Positions 25,532 to 34,475 of a stretch of DNA of 64,000 nucleotides are shown piece after piece. The notes under the pieces were generated by a model. It was not told the DNA's origin and did no database searches. It was given only the letters and a program-made list of their open reading frames with translations. Position 1 is the stretch's first letter, and each line of letters opens with the position of its first letter. The position numbers were made by a program, and so were the translations under genes. Where the stretch lies: NCBI RefSeq assembly GCF_018603905.1, contig NZ_JAHFZZ010000017.1, forward strand, positions 171,820 to 235,819, in the 5' to 3' direction. The DNA comes from Nonomuraea sp. NEAU-A123. GTDB taxonomy: Bacteria > Actinomycetota > Actinomycetes > Streptosporangiales > Streptosporangiaceae.

Positions 25532-25565
25532 AGGCCCGGCTGTTAGAGAGTCTGGCGCCGGGCCT
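25532..25565. terminator. Hairpin between convergent genes
   Basis: AGGCCCGGC and GCCGGGCCT form a perfect 9-bp stem with a 16-nt loop between the convergent HEAT-nuclease and PvuII-like genes. No T-run follows on either strand. Confidence 0.5.
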
Positions 25566-25588
25566 CTCGCAATAAGTGCGCGTTCTGG

Positions 25589-26212
25589 CTACGGCAATTC
25601 CTCGGTTTCGTAAAGCCCTTGCTGTACGTAGTCCGGCATTGGCAATTCTCCTTCAGGCCATACTCGCACTCCATTTTGTTTAATGAAGTTGAGTGGAATC
25701 TTGGGGTTGTTCAGGTGTGATGGTGCACCACCGTTTACCTGGTTTTCCGCTTGCGTGATGAGTTTCTGTTCCCAATCCATGAAATACCGCTCTAACGCTT
25801 GCGGCGTGACCTCGTAAATGGCTTCGGGGTGGGATTGATTAAAAACGGCGACAATCCAGAGTCGCACCGATCGATAGCGCCGAAGGTTCTCAAGCGTCAA
25901 CGTGTGCTCTGTGGTAACTGAAAGGCTTGTCTTCCGTTTTCCGCTTGAGCTAACCCGTGCCACTGTCTTTATCTCGTACTGATTTCCATCGTCGTCGGCG
26001 GCATCGTCGCCCGTTCGGTTCAGCTTGTGGAGGCCAAACATTTTAAGAAGGAGAAGTTCTTTATATCCACCGTCGTCGAAAACGTTATGGATGTTATATT
26101 CGGATGCCTCGTGCTGAAGTTGCGTGCCCAACTCCACGATGTCGCGAATATCGCCAGTTGGAATCAAGAGCGATCTCTTGCGGTTCCTCGACCCTTCGCT
26201 GCTGTCAGTCAT
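25589..26212 (-). CDS. PvuII-like type II restriction endonuclease
   Basis: 207 residues from the ATG at 26212. The frame stays open to an ATG at 26314 that directly follows the DUF1643 stop, so a 241-residue form is possible. The active site D70-(9 residues)-E80-I-K82 (DDAADDDGNQYEIK) has the same spacing as PvuII D58/E68/K70. Similarity, judged from memory of PvuII, also covers the start (YNIHNVFDDGG), the middle (EAIYEVTPQALERYFMDWE) and the end (NNPKIPLNFIKQNGVRVW). It should cut DNA as a homodimer; CAGCTG is a guess. Confidence 0.83.
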   Translation of the reverse strand: MTDSSEGSRNRKRSLLIPTGDIRDIVELGTQLQHEASEYNIHNVFDDGGYKELLLLKMFGLHKLNRTGDDAADDDGNQYEIKTVARVSSSGKRKTSLSVTTEHTLTLENLRRYRSVRLWIVAVFNQSHPEAIYEVTPQALERYFMDWEQKLITQAENQVNGGAPSHLNNPKIPLNFIKQNGVRVWPEGELPMPDYVQQGLYETEELP

Positions 26213-26314
26213 GCACCGAAGGTTTGTTGATCTATGCCCTGAGCGTCCACAGACTATGGGTAACACTTTGCCCCCGAGGTAAGGATAATCGCCCAATCGG
26301 CGCCACGAGTACAT

Positions 26315-26845
26315 CTACTGGCCGGCCACGGGTAGCTTGCTGTCACAGCAAAGCGGATATCGCATCAGTGCTTGTGCTAGCCTATCTTCAAAGGTGTTAC
26401 CTTTGACGCGCATCTTTTGTGGGCCTACGTACTGTCGCCATCGTGATGGGTGGCGCGGAGCACCGGCGAGCATCCAAACCTCGCAGATGCCGCTATCGAA
26501 TGCGAGCCGATAAGTCCATGCAATTTGCTCGGCTAAGACGGTCGCATGCTTGCCTCGTATGGCGCTGGTCCCCCAAGCGAATAGAAGTTCATTTGCGTGA
26601 CCTATCGAGGCCTGGATTGCTTCTCGCGACCTCATAATTTCTGTTGCTCCGATGTGGACTTCACCTAGCGTATCCAACCCCTTAGAGGGGACGTCCAATA
26701 GGTTGACAACCTCCAGTAGATTGCACCTAACTACAGATAGTGCTGAGATCAGATTTTTGTGGGTTGGGGTTTTGGTAGGAGTCCCTGTAGGGGGATTTAG
26801 GAGCACCGCGCACAAGGTGTGGGATGGGGTTTCCGGTTCGCTCAC
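26315..26845 (-). CDS. DUF1643 family protein
   Basis: A 176-residue protein with the DUF1643 order: CAVLLNPPTGTPTKTPTHKNL, LLEVVNLLDVPS, then LLFAWGTSAIRGKH. The family is unknown in mechanism and frequent in phage and defence loci. Its TAG is followed immediately by an ATG of the PvuII-like frame, so the two are almost certainly co-transcribed. Confidence 0.8.
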   Translation of the reverse strand: MSEPETPSHTLCAVLLNPPTGTPTKTPTHKNLISALSVVRCNLLEVVNLLDVPSKGLDTLGEVHIGATEIMRSREAIQASIGHANELLFAWGTSAIRGKHATVLAEQIAWTYRLAFDSGICEVWMLAGAPRHPSRWRQYVGPQKMRVKGNTFEDRLAQALMRYPLCCDSKLPVAGQ

Positions 26846-27381
26846 GTCTTCCTCAAGATGTCATTCCACGTTGCTCAAGTTCCGCCATGCCGGATCGGAT
26901 ATGCCGGATCAAACTGTTGTTCGTGTACCTACTGGTCGTGGATGACTCAACGCGCGCTGGCTGGTCTGTGGGTACTTGGCCGTGGGCAGTGGTCGGCATG
27001 ACATGCCTTGAGCATACGGAGAGAAGAGGTGATGGCTCATCCACCTCGGCTCGCGTCTTCCGCATGCGAGCCGGGGCCTTATTGCGGATCGCTCCACGTT
27101 CCCTTTACCGCCGAGTTGGCGCGTCTGGGCTGCTCCGACTTGCTCGCGGCTTCCATCACGTGATGGTTCGGCGCATGGGCGGCACTGGCTGTGACCGGCC
27201 GGAGAGCCGCAGCACGGCCAGCGACCGCCCACGCGCGTGCCGCCACAGGCGGCCCGCGCCTTGAAACCGTAGAGAAAAGTCTCATCCGGCTGATCAATCA
27301 TGTCTCTGAGCTGCAGTCATACTGCCTAGTGACCTGCTGCTTCGTAGCGGTTGATGCTTGACATTGTTGGCTGCGGCTGCT
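26846..27381. other. Intergenic region at the edge of the R-M locus
   Basis: About 540 bp containing the upstream region of the DUF1643-endonuclease operon. No frame shows family features. GC rises back to the chromosomal level after about 27050. Confidence 0.4.
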
Positions 27382-27924
27382 TCAGCCAATGTGTGGACTG
27401 CCGCCTTGGAGGTAGTGGCTGATCCTCAGTCGCATCGAGCGGTGCATGCCGTAGCCATGAAGCTCGTCTCGGGGCACCCAACGCACTTCCCGAGATTCCG
27501 TACTCGGAGTCGGCCGACCGCTGACCGGCCGGCCCGTGAGGACGATGGAGAACTCCTGCCGGACCTCGTCGTTGCTCGTGTAGTGGATGACGTGGCGAGG
27601 ATCGCTGTAGGTGCCGACCAGCCCAGTGATCTCGCAGGTGATCCCAGTCTCTTCGAGAGTCTCCCGAATGGCCGCCTGGGGGATCGACTCGCCAAGGTCG
27701 ATGGCTCCGCCGGGCACGGCCCAGTTGTCGTTGTCGGAACGTCGGATCAGCAGCACCTCGCCAGCGTCGTTGGTGACCACGACGTTCACGGACGGGACGA
27801 GGCTGTTAGGGGCAGGCGCGTTCGGGTCGTTGAAGTAGTCGATCCGCTGACTCACGTCCCAGGAGGCTACTCCGCTGGAGGCTTGTCTCTGGGCTCGTCG
27901 GCGTCGTTGTTCTTCACGCCTCAT
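27382..27924 (-). CDS. NUDIX hydrolase
   Basis: A 180-residue protein from the ATG at 27924. The Nudix box is complete (GGAIDLGESIPQAAIRETLEETGI), with metal-binding Glu residues. It hydrolyses a nucleoside diphosphate linked to another moiety; the substrate is unknown. Its start overlaps the GntR gene upstream, a pairing often seen in actinomycetes. Confidence 0.92.
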   Translation of the reverse strand: MRREEQRRRRAQRQASSGVASWDVSQRIDYFNDPNAPAPNSLVPSVNVVVTNDAGEVLLIRRSDNDNWAVPGGAIDLGESIPQAAIRETLEETGITCEITGLVGTYSDPRHVIHYTSNDEVRQEFSIVLTGRPVSGRPTPSTESREVRWVPRDELHGYGMHRSMRLRISHYLQGGSPHIG

Positions 27925-28243
27925 GGGCGGCGTTGACGAAGCTGCCCAGGTTGGGGACGGTGTAGATCTTGTCTGCGGCCCTGAGGCGTTCCATGGCCTT
28001 ACGTATGGTGGGGCGGGAGACCCCGAACTCTTCCATGAGTTTGACTTCGGAGATCTTGAACTTGGGTCCCCATTCACCGGTGTCGATCCGCTCCAGCAGG
28101 ACTTCGAGGATCTGTTCCCAGCGGGAACGGTCCTCGTCGAACTCCCAGGTGCGCGTGTGCTCGACATAGCTGGCCACGGTATGAGAGTAGGAGGGCGTTT
28201 CACTGCCCTTCACACCGGATCGTGAAGCTCCATGGAATTTCAC
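27914..28243 (-). CDS. Short GntR-type winged-helix regulator
   Basis: A 109-residue frame from a GTG at 28243. Residues 40-105 form the GntR winged helix (WEQILEVLLERIDTGEWGP, ISEVKLMEEFGVSRPTIRKAMERL). The C-terminal effector domain is absent, as in the short single-domain group. It probably autoregulates the GntR-NUDIX operon; a GTG about 60 nt downstream is an alternative start. Confidence 0.82.
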   Translation of the reverse strand: MKFHGASRSGVKGSETPSYSHTVASYVEHTRTWEFDEDRSRWEQILEVLLERIDTGEWGPKFKISEVKLMEEFGVSRPTIRKAMERLRAADKIYTVPNLGSFVNAAHEA

Positions 28244-28284
28244 GGAGTAGACAGGGACTTACAGGCTTGCTAGTTTGGAGATGT

Positions 28285-28403
28285 GGCGTTGGTGAGCGAA
28301 GGTCTAGAGCCCCTCCGGGTGGGGCTCCGCTCGTGCGCTCCGGCGGGCCGCCCCCGTGAGGGCGCACCATGCGGTACGAGCTGGTTGCTCGCTCACCAAC
28401 GCC
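28285..28403 (+). repeat. 119-bp element bounded by perfect 15-bp inverted repeats with nested hairpins
   Basis: GGCGTTGGTGAGCGA at 28285-28299 and its exact complement TCGCTCACCAACGCC at 28389-28403 enclose two further stems: GAGCCCC with GGGGCTC, and GCTCGT with ACGAGC, the latter holding GTGCGC with GCGCAC. It can fold as a three-way junction. It may be a small non-autonomous mobile element or a structured RNA; no coding features are seen inside. Confidence 0.5.
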
Positions 28404-28461
28404 CATTCATCGACCGTGCTCTTTTCGGGCATCGCCAGCCCGACAGGGGCACTCGTGCGCT

Positions 28462-28767
28462 ATGAGGGACGGTGAGCCTGTGGCTGCGTTCGGCGATTTT
28501 CACAGCATGCATCCCACCTCGCCGCGGCCGGACGCCGCATCGGTGGCATGGTCACCCGTCCAGCAGCGTACGGATCGTGTCCGCGTCCGGGCTCACACCT
28601 GCGAGTGCCTGCCTCTGGTCTTCGAGCAGTGCAGGGCCGGCGGGCTGGGATTCGTACGGCGGCATGACCGGTCCGTCTCCCCGTGGATCGTCGTCGACAG
28701 TCCATGGATGAAGGTCGGTGATGCGGAAGTGCTGTGGCAGCGCATCATGCGCGGCGAAGCGAGGTGA
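28462..28767 (+). CDS. Conserved hypothetical protein, start uncertain
   Basis: About 101 residues from the ATG at 28462; the ATG at 28507 would give 86. The C-terminal part (RVRAHTCECLPLVFEQCRAGGLGFVRRHDR, quoted as two overlapping blocks THTCEC-like and GGLGFVRR) and the tail ESPW-like DSPWMKVGDAEVLWQRI resemble small actinobacterial proteins found beside GntR or RsbW-like genes. No ribosome-binding site clearly decides the start. The protein at 17667 shares the CSC/CEC followed by YEF/FEQ pattern. Confidence 0.45.
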   Translation: MRDGEPVAAFGDFHSMHPTSPRPDAASVAWSPVQQRTDRVRVRAHTCECLPLVFEQCRAGGLGFVRRHDRSVSPWIVVDSPWMKVGDAEVLWQRIMRGEAR

Positions 28768-29425
28768 TGACACGCCGAACCCATAGCTCACACACGTAGC
28801 GTCACGATTCGCAACTGATCTGTGACGGCCGTTTCCGCAGGTCGTGTGCCACGAGCGCTGAAGTAGGCGTGTCCGTTGACGCCACCGGAGGCGGTGCTGT
28901 GCAAGAGATGGAGGTAGGTCCTCTGGGATCGCCCTGCAGGGGGAGGTTCCAAACCACCGCAGGCTGCGTCGGTTAAGTGCCGTTCGTGGTGAGCGCTGCG
29001 GGAAAAGGCGCGGCCAGATCGCGTCAGGTGTGGGTCAGGAAGGCGAGCGAGAGCGAACCGCTGATGACGTGTCGTAAGAAATTCCGGTGGCGTCGAAACC
29101 GGGGCAAGACCTGGGCTCCGGGACAAGTCTGGGGGGAGCCTGCTGACTGCCCAGATGGCGTCCGGCATGTAGGCGGCGCGAGCCTGGCCTGGGCTCTTGC
29201 ATGGAACGTGGGAACCTGTCGCCCCGATACTGTCGCCGACCCGTCAGGGTGGCGGCGAGAGGGAGATCCTCAAGCGGTCCACGCCGCAAGAGGCCGAGTA
29301 CCGTCGCGGGGCACGGGGGCGGACCGTCTCGTAGTAGCGATGAAGCCCGGTAATGCGGGTGGAGCCAAGGGGACGGGTCATCCTGGTCTGTTCGGTGGTC
29401 AACCGGCATTGCCGGGAGGAGCCAG

Positions 29426-30666
29426 GTGAGCGGGCCGAAGTCGTTTGAGATTTCCAAGCACATGGTCTTTGAGGCGTATCGGAGGGTGAAGGCGAACCAG
29501 GGTGCGGCGGGTGTCGATGGCCAGTCGATCGAGCAGTTCGAACAGGACCTCAAGGGCAACCTGTACAAGCTGTGGAATCGGATGTCGTCGGGCTGTTACT
29601 TCCCGCCGCCGGTGCGGATGGTGGAGATCCCCAAGCCGGCAGGCAAGGGGGTCCGGGTTCTCGGCGTGCCGTGCGTCGCTGATCGGATCGCGCAGACGGT
29701 GGCGGCCATGGCCTTGGAGCCGGAAGTGGAGAAGATCTTCCACCCCGACTCCTACGAGTATCGGCCCCGCAAGAGCGCGCTGGATGCGGTGGGGGCGTGC
29801 CGGGAGCGCTGCTGGCGAACGGATTGGGTCATCGATCTCGATATTGAAGGATTCTTCGACAATCTCGATCGTGATCTGGTCCTCCAAGCGGTCGCTCATC
29901 ACACCGGCCAGAGGTGGATCCTGTTGTATGTGGAGCGGTGGTTGAAGGCTCCGCTCCAGCGGCCGGACGGCACCCTGGAGGCCCGAGATCGCGGCAGCCC
30001 GCAGGGCTCGGCGATCTCACCGTTGCTCGCCAACCTGTTCATGCACTACGCGTTCGATGTGTGGATGGCTCGGGAGTACCCGGGCGTCGCCTTTGAACGG
30101 TACTGCGATGATGTGGTGGTCCACTGCCGAAGCGAAGCCGAAGCGCACCAGGTGCGGGAAGCGATCGCGCAGCGATTGGACGCGTGCGGGGGGTTGCGGC
30201 TGCATCCCGGCAAGACCCGCATCGTGTACTGCAAGGACGGCAAGAGGTGCGGCTCGTACGAACACACCTCCTTCACCTTTTTGGGGTACGGGTTTCGGGT
30301 GCGGAAGGTCCGGACGAGGCATGGAAGGTACTTCTTCAGCTTCAACCCGGCCATCAGCGACGAGGCCGCCAAACGCATCCGCGCGCGGATTCGCGCCTGG
30401 CGGCTGCACCGACGCAGCGGATCAAGCCTGAGGACCTCGCACACGAGATCAACGCCGTGGTGCGGGGCTGGATCAACTACTACGGACGGTTCTATCCGTC
30501 CGCGTTGGTTCCCAGTCTCAACCGGATCAACGACTATCTGGTCCGGTGGATCGTGCTGAAATACAAGCGGTATCGCGGCCGATGGATGCGAGCGAGAGAC
30601 GCCCTGGGCAGAGCCGCAGCGCTCCATCCCAGAGGCTTCGCCCACTGGCAACTGGTCAAGCCGTGA
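29426..30666 (+). pseudogene. Group II intron reverse transcriptase/maturase with a frameshift
   Basis: GTG start after GGGAGGAG. The first frame (to 30559) encodes RT domains 0-7, including the active-site motif YCDD in place of the usual YADD. The maturase (X) domain continues in another frame: RIKPEDLAHEINAVVRGW, NYYGRFYPSAL, and the end RGFAHWQLVKP at 30666. The shift lies near 30410-30430 and fits loss of one base. No slippery heptamer is seen there, so a mutation or sequencing error is more likely than programmed frameshifting. Confidence 0.8.
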
Positions 30667-30687
30667 GCGCGAACGACCGGATGATGG

Positions 30688-30752
30688 GAGCCGGGTAAGC
30701 CGAGAGGCTTAAGCCCGGTTCTGCGAGGGCCGGGGGCTGAGATGCCCCCGGC
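30688..30752 (+). ncRNA. Group II intron domains V and VI
   Basis: Domain V (30688-30723) begins GAGCCGGG, has a GAGA tetraloop-type cap in AAGCCGAGAGGCTT, and ends CCCGGTTCTG. Domain VI (about 30729-30752) pairs GCCGGGGGC with GCCCCCGGC, followed by TACTCAC containing the likely branch-point region and 3' splice site. Confidence 0.75.
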
Positions 30753-30790
30753 TACTCACCGAAGCCCGACCTGCGGTTTCGCATGCCCGC

Positions 30791-30815
30791 CGACTGGCAG
30801 TCTTTCTGCCAGTCG
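30791..30815 (+). terminator. Hairpin just downstream of the intron
   Basis: CGACTGGCAG and CTGCCAGTCG form a perfect 10-bp stem with a TCTTT loop. It lies about 30 bp after the predicted intron 3' end and 57 bp before the next gene. Confidence 0.5.
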
Positions 30816-30872
30816 CGCAGGTCCTCCGCCTTATCGTCAAAGCAGGCGACGACGAGAAGGAGGGGCGGCGAC

Positions 30873-31490
30873 GTGGCAACAGAGTACGTGACGCAGCGCC
30901 AGCGGATCGCGCGAGCTCCTCACCGCAAGGGATGGGATCAAGCGACCCTCGCCGAGAAGATCAGCAGGTCCATCTCCTGGCTGTCCAAGGTGGAGAACGG
31001 ACGGATGCCGCTCGACCGGATGAGCGTCGTCGGCCAGCTCGCCGAGGTCCTCGGGGTCGAGGTCGCCGAGCTCACCGGCCAGCCTTACCAGCACGAGACG
31101 GCGGAACTCGACTCCGGGCACGCCGCGGTTCCCGGGCTGCGGCTGGCGCTTCAGCAAGCCTCCCTGCCCAGTGGGGTGGTGCTGCCGGCCCCGGGGGAGC
31201 CGCGGACGCTTCAGGAACTGGAGGCCAATGTTCGACTCGCCGAGCAGCTTCGCCAAGACGCCAAGTTCACCGCTCTGGGCGAGGTATTGCCCAGGATTCT
31301 TACCGACCTGATCGCGATCACGAGCGGCTCGTCTGCTGATCGCCCCGAGTTCCTGCTTCGCAACCATGCTTGCCATGAGTTGTTGGGCTATCGGATCTCT
31401 GCCAAGTTGCGGCTGCGTCCGTACTTATTACGATTAAACGCACATACGCGGTTCAGATTGTTTGTAAGAATGTATAACGCATTTACGTGA
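30873..31490 (+). CDS. XRE family regulator, C-terminus replaced
   Basis: 205 residues from a GTG at 30873 with gaaggagggg upstream. The N-terminal helix-turn-helix is intact (WDQATLAEKISRSISWLSKVENGR). The middle resembles the usual helical domain of actinomycete XRE/TPR regulators, but after about residue 175 the sequence becomes a basic, AT-rich-coded tail (RLRPYLLRLNAHTRFRLFV) that reads through the promoter region of the next gene. I infer truncation. Confidence 0.6.
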   Translation: MATEYVTQRQRIARAPHRKGWDQATLAEKISRSISWLSKVENGRMPLDRMSVVGQLAEVLGVEVAELTGQPYQHETAELDSGHAAVPGLRLALQQASLPSGVVLPAPGEPRTLQELEANVRLAEQLRQDAKFTALGEVLPRILTDLIAITSGSSADRPEFLLRNHACHELLGYRISAKLRLRPYLLRLNAHTRFRLFVRMYNAFT

Positions 31491-31544
31491 GACGCCCGTT
31501 GTGCTTGACTCCCGGCGTGTAGCCACACCCTCTGGGAGGGGGCC

Positions 31545-33305
31545 ATGGGGGAGTTCGTCGGGGTCGATCCCCTCGGCGCGGAGAAGCTGATCCGCCAGAT
31601 GGAGGCCGGGAAGGATGTCCTGGGCAGGGCGCGGCCCGGGCTCGAGGCGGCGATCGCCGAGGCCGGTGAGGACTGGGCCGGCCGCGGGGGCGTCACCCCG
31701 ATGCATCGCACCTGGGCGTTCTTCCACGAGTCGCAGCAGGACCTCAAATGGCGCGTCGGCACCATCAAGCGGATGGTGGCGACGCAGCAGAAGGGCATGC
31801 TGACCGGCACCTTCCCCTTCAGCAGCGAGACCGAGGCGATGCAGGCGGCCAGGAAGGACGCGGCCGCCATCGCTGACGCGCTCAAGCACCATGACCAGTA
31901 CCTTTCCGGGCAGAGCTGGAGTGAGGTGGAGAAGGCTCTGGCGGCGCTCAAGGGCAGGGCTGACGACCCTGCCTACGCCGCTGCACTGCTGACCGCACTC
32001 GGCACCCAGACCTTCCAGAAATTGTTCCGCGACTGGATGAACACCCAGGCCAAGGGAGACCGCAGAGGCCTGGCCCCGGACGCGCTCAAGCGAGCCGGCG
32101 ACGCTTCGCCAGGGCTGCTGGCCAAGGCCTTCGCCAGCGCGGAGGGCTCCGGGCGGCTCGGGAACGACTGGCGGAAGATGGTGGAGACGGCACCCTCGGA
32201 CATCCTGACGGCCCTGGTCCGGCTGGCCCCGCAATCCGGCACGTTCCTCAATCAGGTGGCGACCAACCTGCTGAATCGCCCACCGAACTCCGACGCATAT
32301 CCGACGGACCCCAACTGGAACCTGTACAACCTGGCCAAGGCATACCAGGCCAATCCGGAGGCGTTCCAGCGATTACTCGCCGAGCACCAGAAAGAGGCCG
32401 GTGTCCTGCTGGACGCCTACACCATCACGACGACCGGCGTCCCGGCCTACGAGGAAGCGCTGGCAAAGGCGCTGCACGGGGCGTTGAAGCCGGGTTCCGG
32501 GGCGGACGACGTGCGGGGGCGGGCGTGGCTCACCGTCATCAACAGCATCGGATCCGAGAACACCTTCTGGGTCGGCGGCGGCATCGGGACCTTCGCCAAC
32601 TCGCCCATCAGCCGGGTGTTAGCCCAGGACATCGAGCCCATCCTTGACAACCTCGCCCGAGGCCAGGCCGAGCGCAACTCGCCGAAGATGCCCTACCTGG
32701 GGCCCAGTCCACCATGGGACAAGCTCGACCCCACAGTGAGCGCCCGGTTCCTGGGCGCGTTAATGCAGGACCCCGCCGCAGCCGACACATTGATGAAGGC
32801 AGGGACGGAGTACACCAAGGAACTCGACATGGGGCGCTTTCACCCCTTCGACCCGAGCAACTACAAGCAGGAAGCGCACATCAACCTCGCCGAGCGGACG
32901 GGCGCGCTGTCCAACCTGTTGCTGGCCGGCTCGACCTACGCCGAGTGGAGCGACGATGAGTACGCCGATCGATTAGCCGGTTTCGTCCTCATGCCCGTCG
33001 ACTACTTCGACGAACACTTCCCCATCAGCAGCAAGATCGTGTCCACCGGCAAAGCCAAGGGGCTCGACGAGGTCAAAGACGCGCTGAAGGGCATGATCAC
33101 AGACTATCTCGACAAGAAGACACCAAACACTGCTGAGAAAGTCGCCGACAAGCTCATCGACGAGCAGATCTCCTGGCTGGATGGCTCGCTGCGAGCACAC
33201 GGGCTTGCCCCGATGACGACATCGCAGATGGGCTTCATGAGAGACGCGATGGAGGGCCGGATGCAGGACGCTCTGCTCGACGCGCTGAAAAGAAGGGGCG
33301 GCTGA
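31545..33305 (+). CDS. Large helical protein of a WXG100-like gene pair
   Basis: A 586-residue protein; GGGAGGGGG precedes the ATG. The N-terminal 90 residues resemble an ESX-type helical hairpin (DPLGAEKLIRQMEAGKDVL, then DWAGRGG). The remaining part is soluble and mostly helical, with no catalytic motif I recognise. It is followed 2 bp later by a WXG100-like gene. Such pairs in actinomycetes suggest surface or secreted complexes or toxin/immunity systems; its role is unknown. Confidence 0.6.
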   Translation: MGEFVGVDPLGAEKLIRQMEAGKDVLGRARPGLEAAIAEAGEDWAGRGGVTPMHRTWAFFHESQQDLKWRVGTIKRMVATQQKGMLTGTFPFSSETEAMQAARKDAAAIADALKHHDQYLSGQSWSEVEKALAALKGRADDPAYAAALLTALGTQTFQKLFRDWMNTQAKGDRRGLAPDALKRAGDASPGLLAKAFASAEGSGRLGNDWRKMVETAPSDILTALVRLAPQSGTFLNQVATNLLNRPPNSDAYPTDPNWNLYNLAKAYQANPEAFQRLLAEHQKEAGVLLDAYTITTTGVPAYEEALAKALHGALKPGSGADDVRGRAWLTVINSIGSENTFWVGGGIGTFANSPISRVLAQDIEPILDNLARGQAERNSPKMPYLGPSPPWDKLDPTVSARFLGALMQDPAAADTLMKAGTEYTKELDMGRFHPFDPSNYKQEAHINLAERTGALSNLLLAGSTYAEWSDDEYADRLAGFVLMPVDYFDEHFPISSKIVSTGKAKGLDEVKDALKGMITDYLDKKTPNTAEKVADKLIDEQISWLDGSLRAHGLAPMTTSQMGFMRDAMEGRMQDALLDALKRRGG

Positions 33306-33307
33306 CC

Positions 33308-33601
33308 ATGCCCGTCCGGCACCAACTGCTCCGCGAGGCCGCCGAGAAGGAGGCCCTCGCCACCACCTTCACCACGTATGCGCGGACCCTGGCCGACACA
33401 TTCGAGGGCATCCCGTCAAAACCAAGCGACAGCGAGCCTTTCTGGAAGGGGCCAGCCGCGGAACGGTATCTCACGCATGCCATCCGCCTCAGGCGCGAGA
33501 TGAGCGACCTGGAAAACTCGTGCCTGGCCACCGCTGAAAGCCTTCGCCGCCGAGCCCAGCAGTTGCGGACGGAGGCCGCACAGGTGCCGGATCCCATGTG
33601 A
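33308..33601 (+). CDS. WXG100-like small helical protein
   Basis: A 97-residue protein consisting of two amphipathic helices around the turn PFWKGPAAERYL, which corresponds to the WXG bend of ESAT-6-like proteins. It lies 2 bp after the 586-residue gene, so translational coupling is likely. Export by a type VII system is possible; none is encoded in this window. Confidence 0.6.
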   Translation: MPVRHQLLREAAEKEALATTFTTYARTLADTFEGIPSKPSDSEPFWKGPAAERYLTHAIRLRREMSDLENSCLATAESLRRRAQQLRTEAAQVPDPM

Positions 33602-33607
33602 CCGAGC

Positions 33608-34096
33608 TCAGCTGTTGCCGGGGTAGCACTCTGTCTTGCCGACGATCATGACGTTGGGTGTTGGCTCTTTGCGGGCGAGGAGCACGAAAGTTAATTTGGT
33701 CGTCGGGTTGGTCACCACAGAAACACTCACATCGTCTTCCCAGAGGTCCAGGTTGTCCACGACCTCGGTGTAGCCCTTACCTTCGAGTTCGCCTTTCAGC
33801 AACCCGACAAGACTGGGCGGATTCTCCGCGGACGGGTTCGCGAAGGTTCCCTTGGCCCTGAAGTAGCGTTGTGTCTCGCCCTTCAGGCATGTCGTGTTCC
33901 GGTCCTGGTCCGCCCGCTCCTGCGTCAGCCCTGTCAGGCCCGACTTGATCCCGGATACCAACGCGTCGCCATCGCTCACGAGCTGCCGGGTCGCCTCTGC
34001 AAGCGTCGGTCGTTCCGGCTCTCCCGCACAGCCCGCCAGGACCGCGGAACAAGCAAGTACCGTGGCAACTGCCTTCGAAAACGCACCCAGGTGCAT
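33608..34096 (-). CDS. Lipoprotein of unknown function
   Basis: A 162-residue protein with a lipoprotein signal peptide; the lipobox LAGC places the lipidated Cys at residue 23. The mature part is small and mixed alpha/beta with two further Cys (TTCLKGETQRYF and KTECYPG), perhaps a disulphide. It is convergent with the WXG100-like gene, with 6 bp between the stop codons. Confidence 0.78.
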   Translation of the reverse strand: MHLGAFSKAVATVLACSAVLAGCAGEPERPTLAEATRQLVSDGDALVSGIKSGLTGLTQERADQDRNTTCLKGETQRYFRAKGTFANPSAENPPSLVGLLKGELEGKGYTEVVDNLDLWEDDVSVSVVTNPTTKLTFVLLARKEPTPNVMIVGKTECYPGNS

Positions 34097-34475
34097 GATC
34101 CGGACCTTATCCGACCATCGCCCGCTCGTATATCCGATTCGCTCCAGCTATAGCGAGCTGCGATAGAGGTCAATACACGCTGCCGTGAACGCCGCCATGA
34201 CGCGGCCGTCGCAGCCGGACAAGAACAGGGGAAACGCAGTTTCGCAGCCTGGCCGAGATCCTCTCGCGGTCTTGCACACGTCCCTCCTGCACAGGCCCAG
34301 TACGGAGATGCGGTTCTGCTGGAAGAGCAACTGGGCAGGCGTAGTCCGCCCATGGTGGGTGCGAAGGCAAGTGGAAACGGGAAACGAGGAAATCTCCCTT
34401 GTCCACCTTGATTTGCTGACGCACTCTTACAGGCAGTGACTCTCGGCTGCTCGGCGGGGTGAGGGGGAGGTTCAG
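34097..34475. other. Intergenic region before the TIR/STAND cluster
   Basis: About 380 bp holding the lipoprotein promoter (- strand) and the leader of the XRE gene (+ strand). No coding frame is convincing. Confidence 0.45.

Larger units (their letters stand above)
28844..30759 (+). mobile_element. Group II intron
   Basis: The intron carries a reverse transcriptase/maturase frame and, after it, a clear domain V and domain VI. The 5' end is placed at GTGTG (28844), matching the GUGYG consensus, and the 3' end after the CTACTCAC that follows domain VI; both borders are predictions. It sits between a small hypothetical gene and a truncated XRE gene. The encoded protein is frameshifted, so mobility is doubtful unless helped in trans. 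Confidence 0.72.

Noticed and set aside
26824..27301. Overlapping frames on both strands (130-146 codons)
   Set aside because: Neither has a ribosome-binding site or family features; composition is typical of chance frames in high-GC DNA.
30400..30440. Programmed frameshift in the intron reverse transcriptase
   Set aside because: No slippery heptamer or following pseudoknot is apparent at the frame switch, so mutation or sequencing error is more likely.
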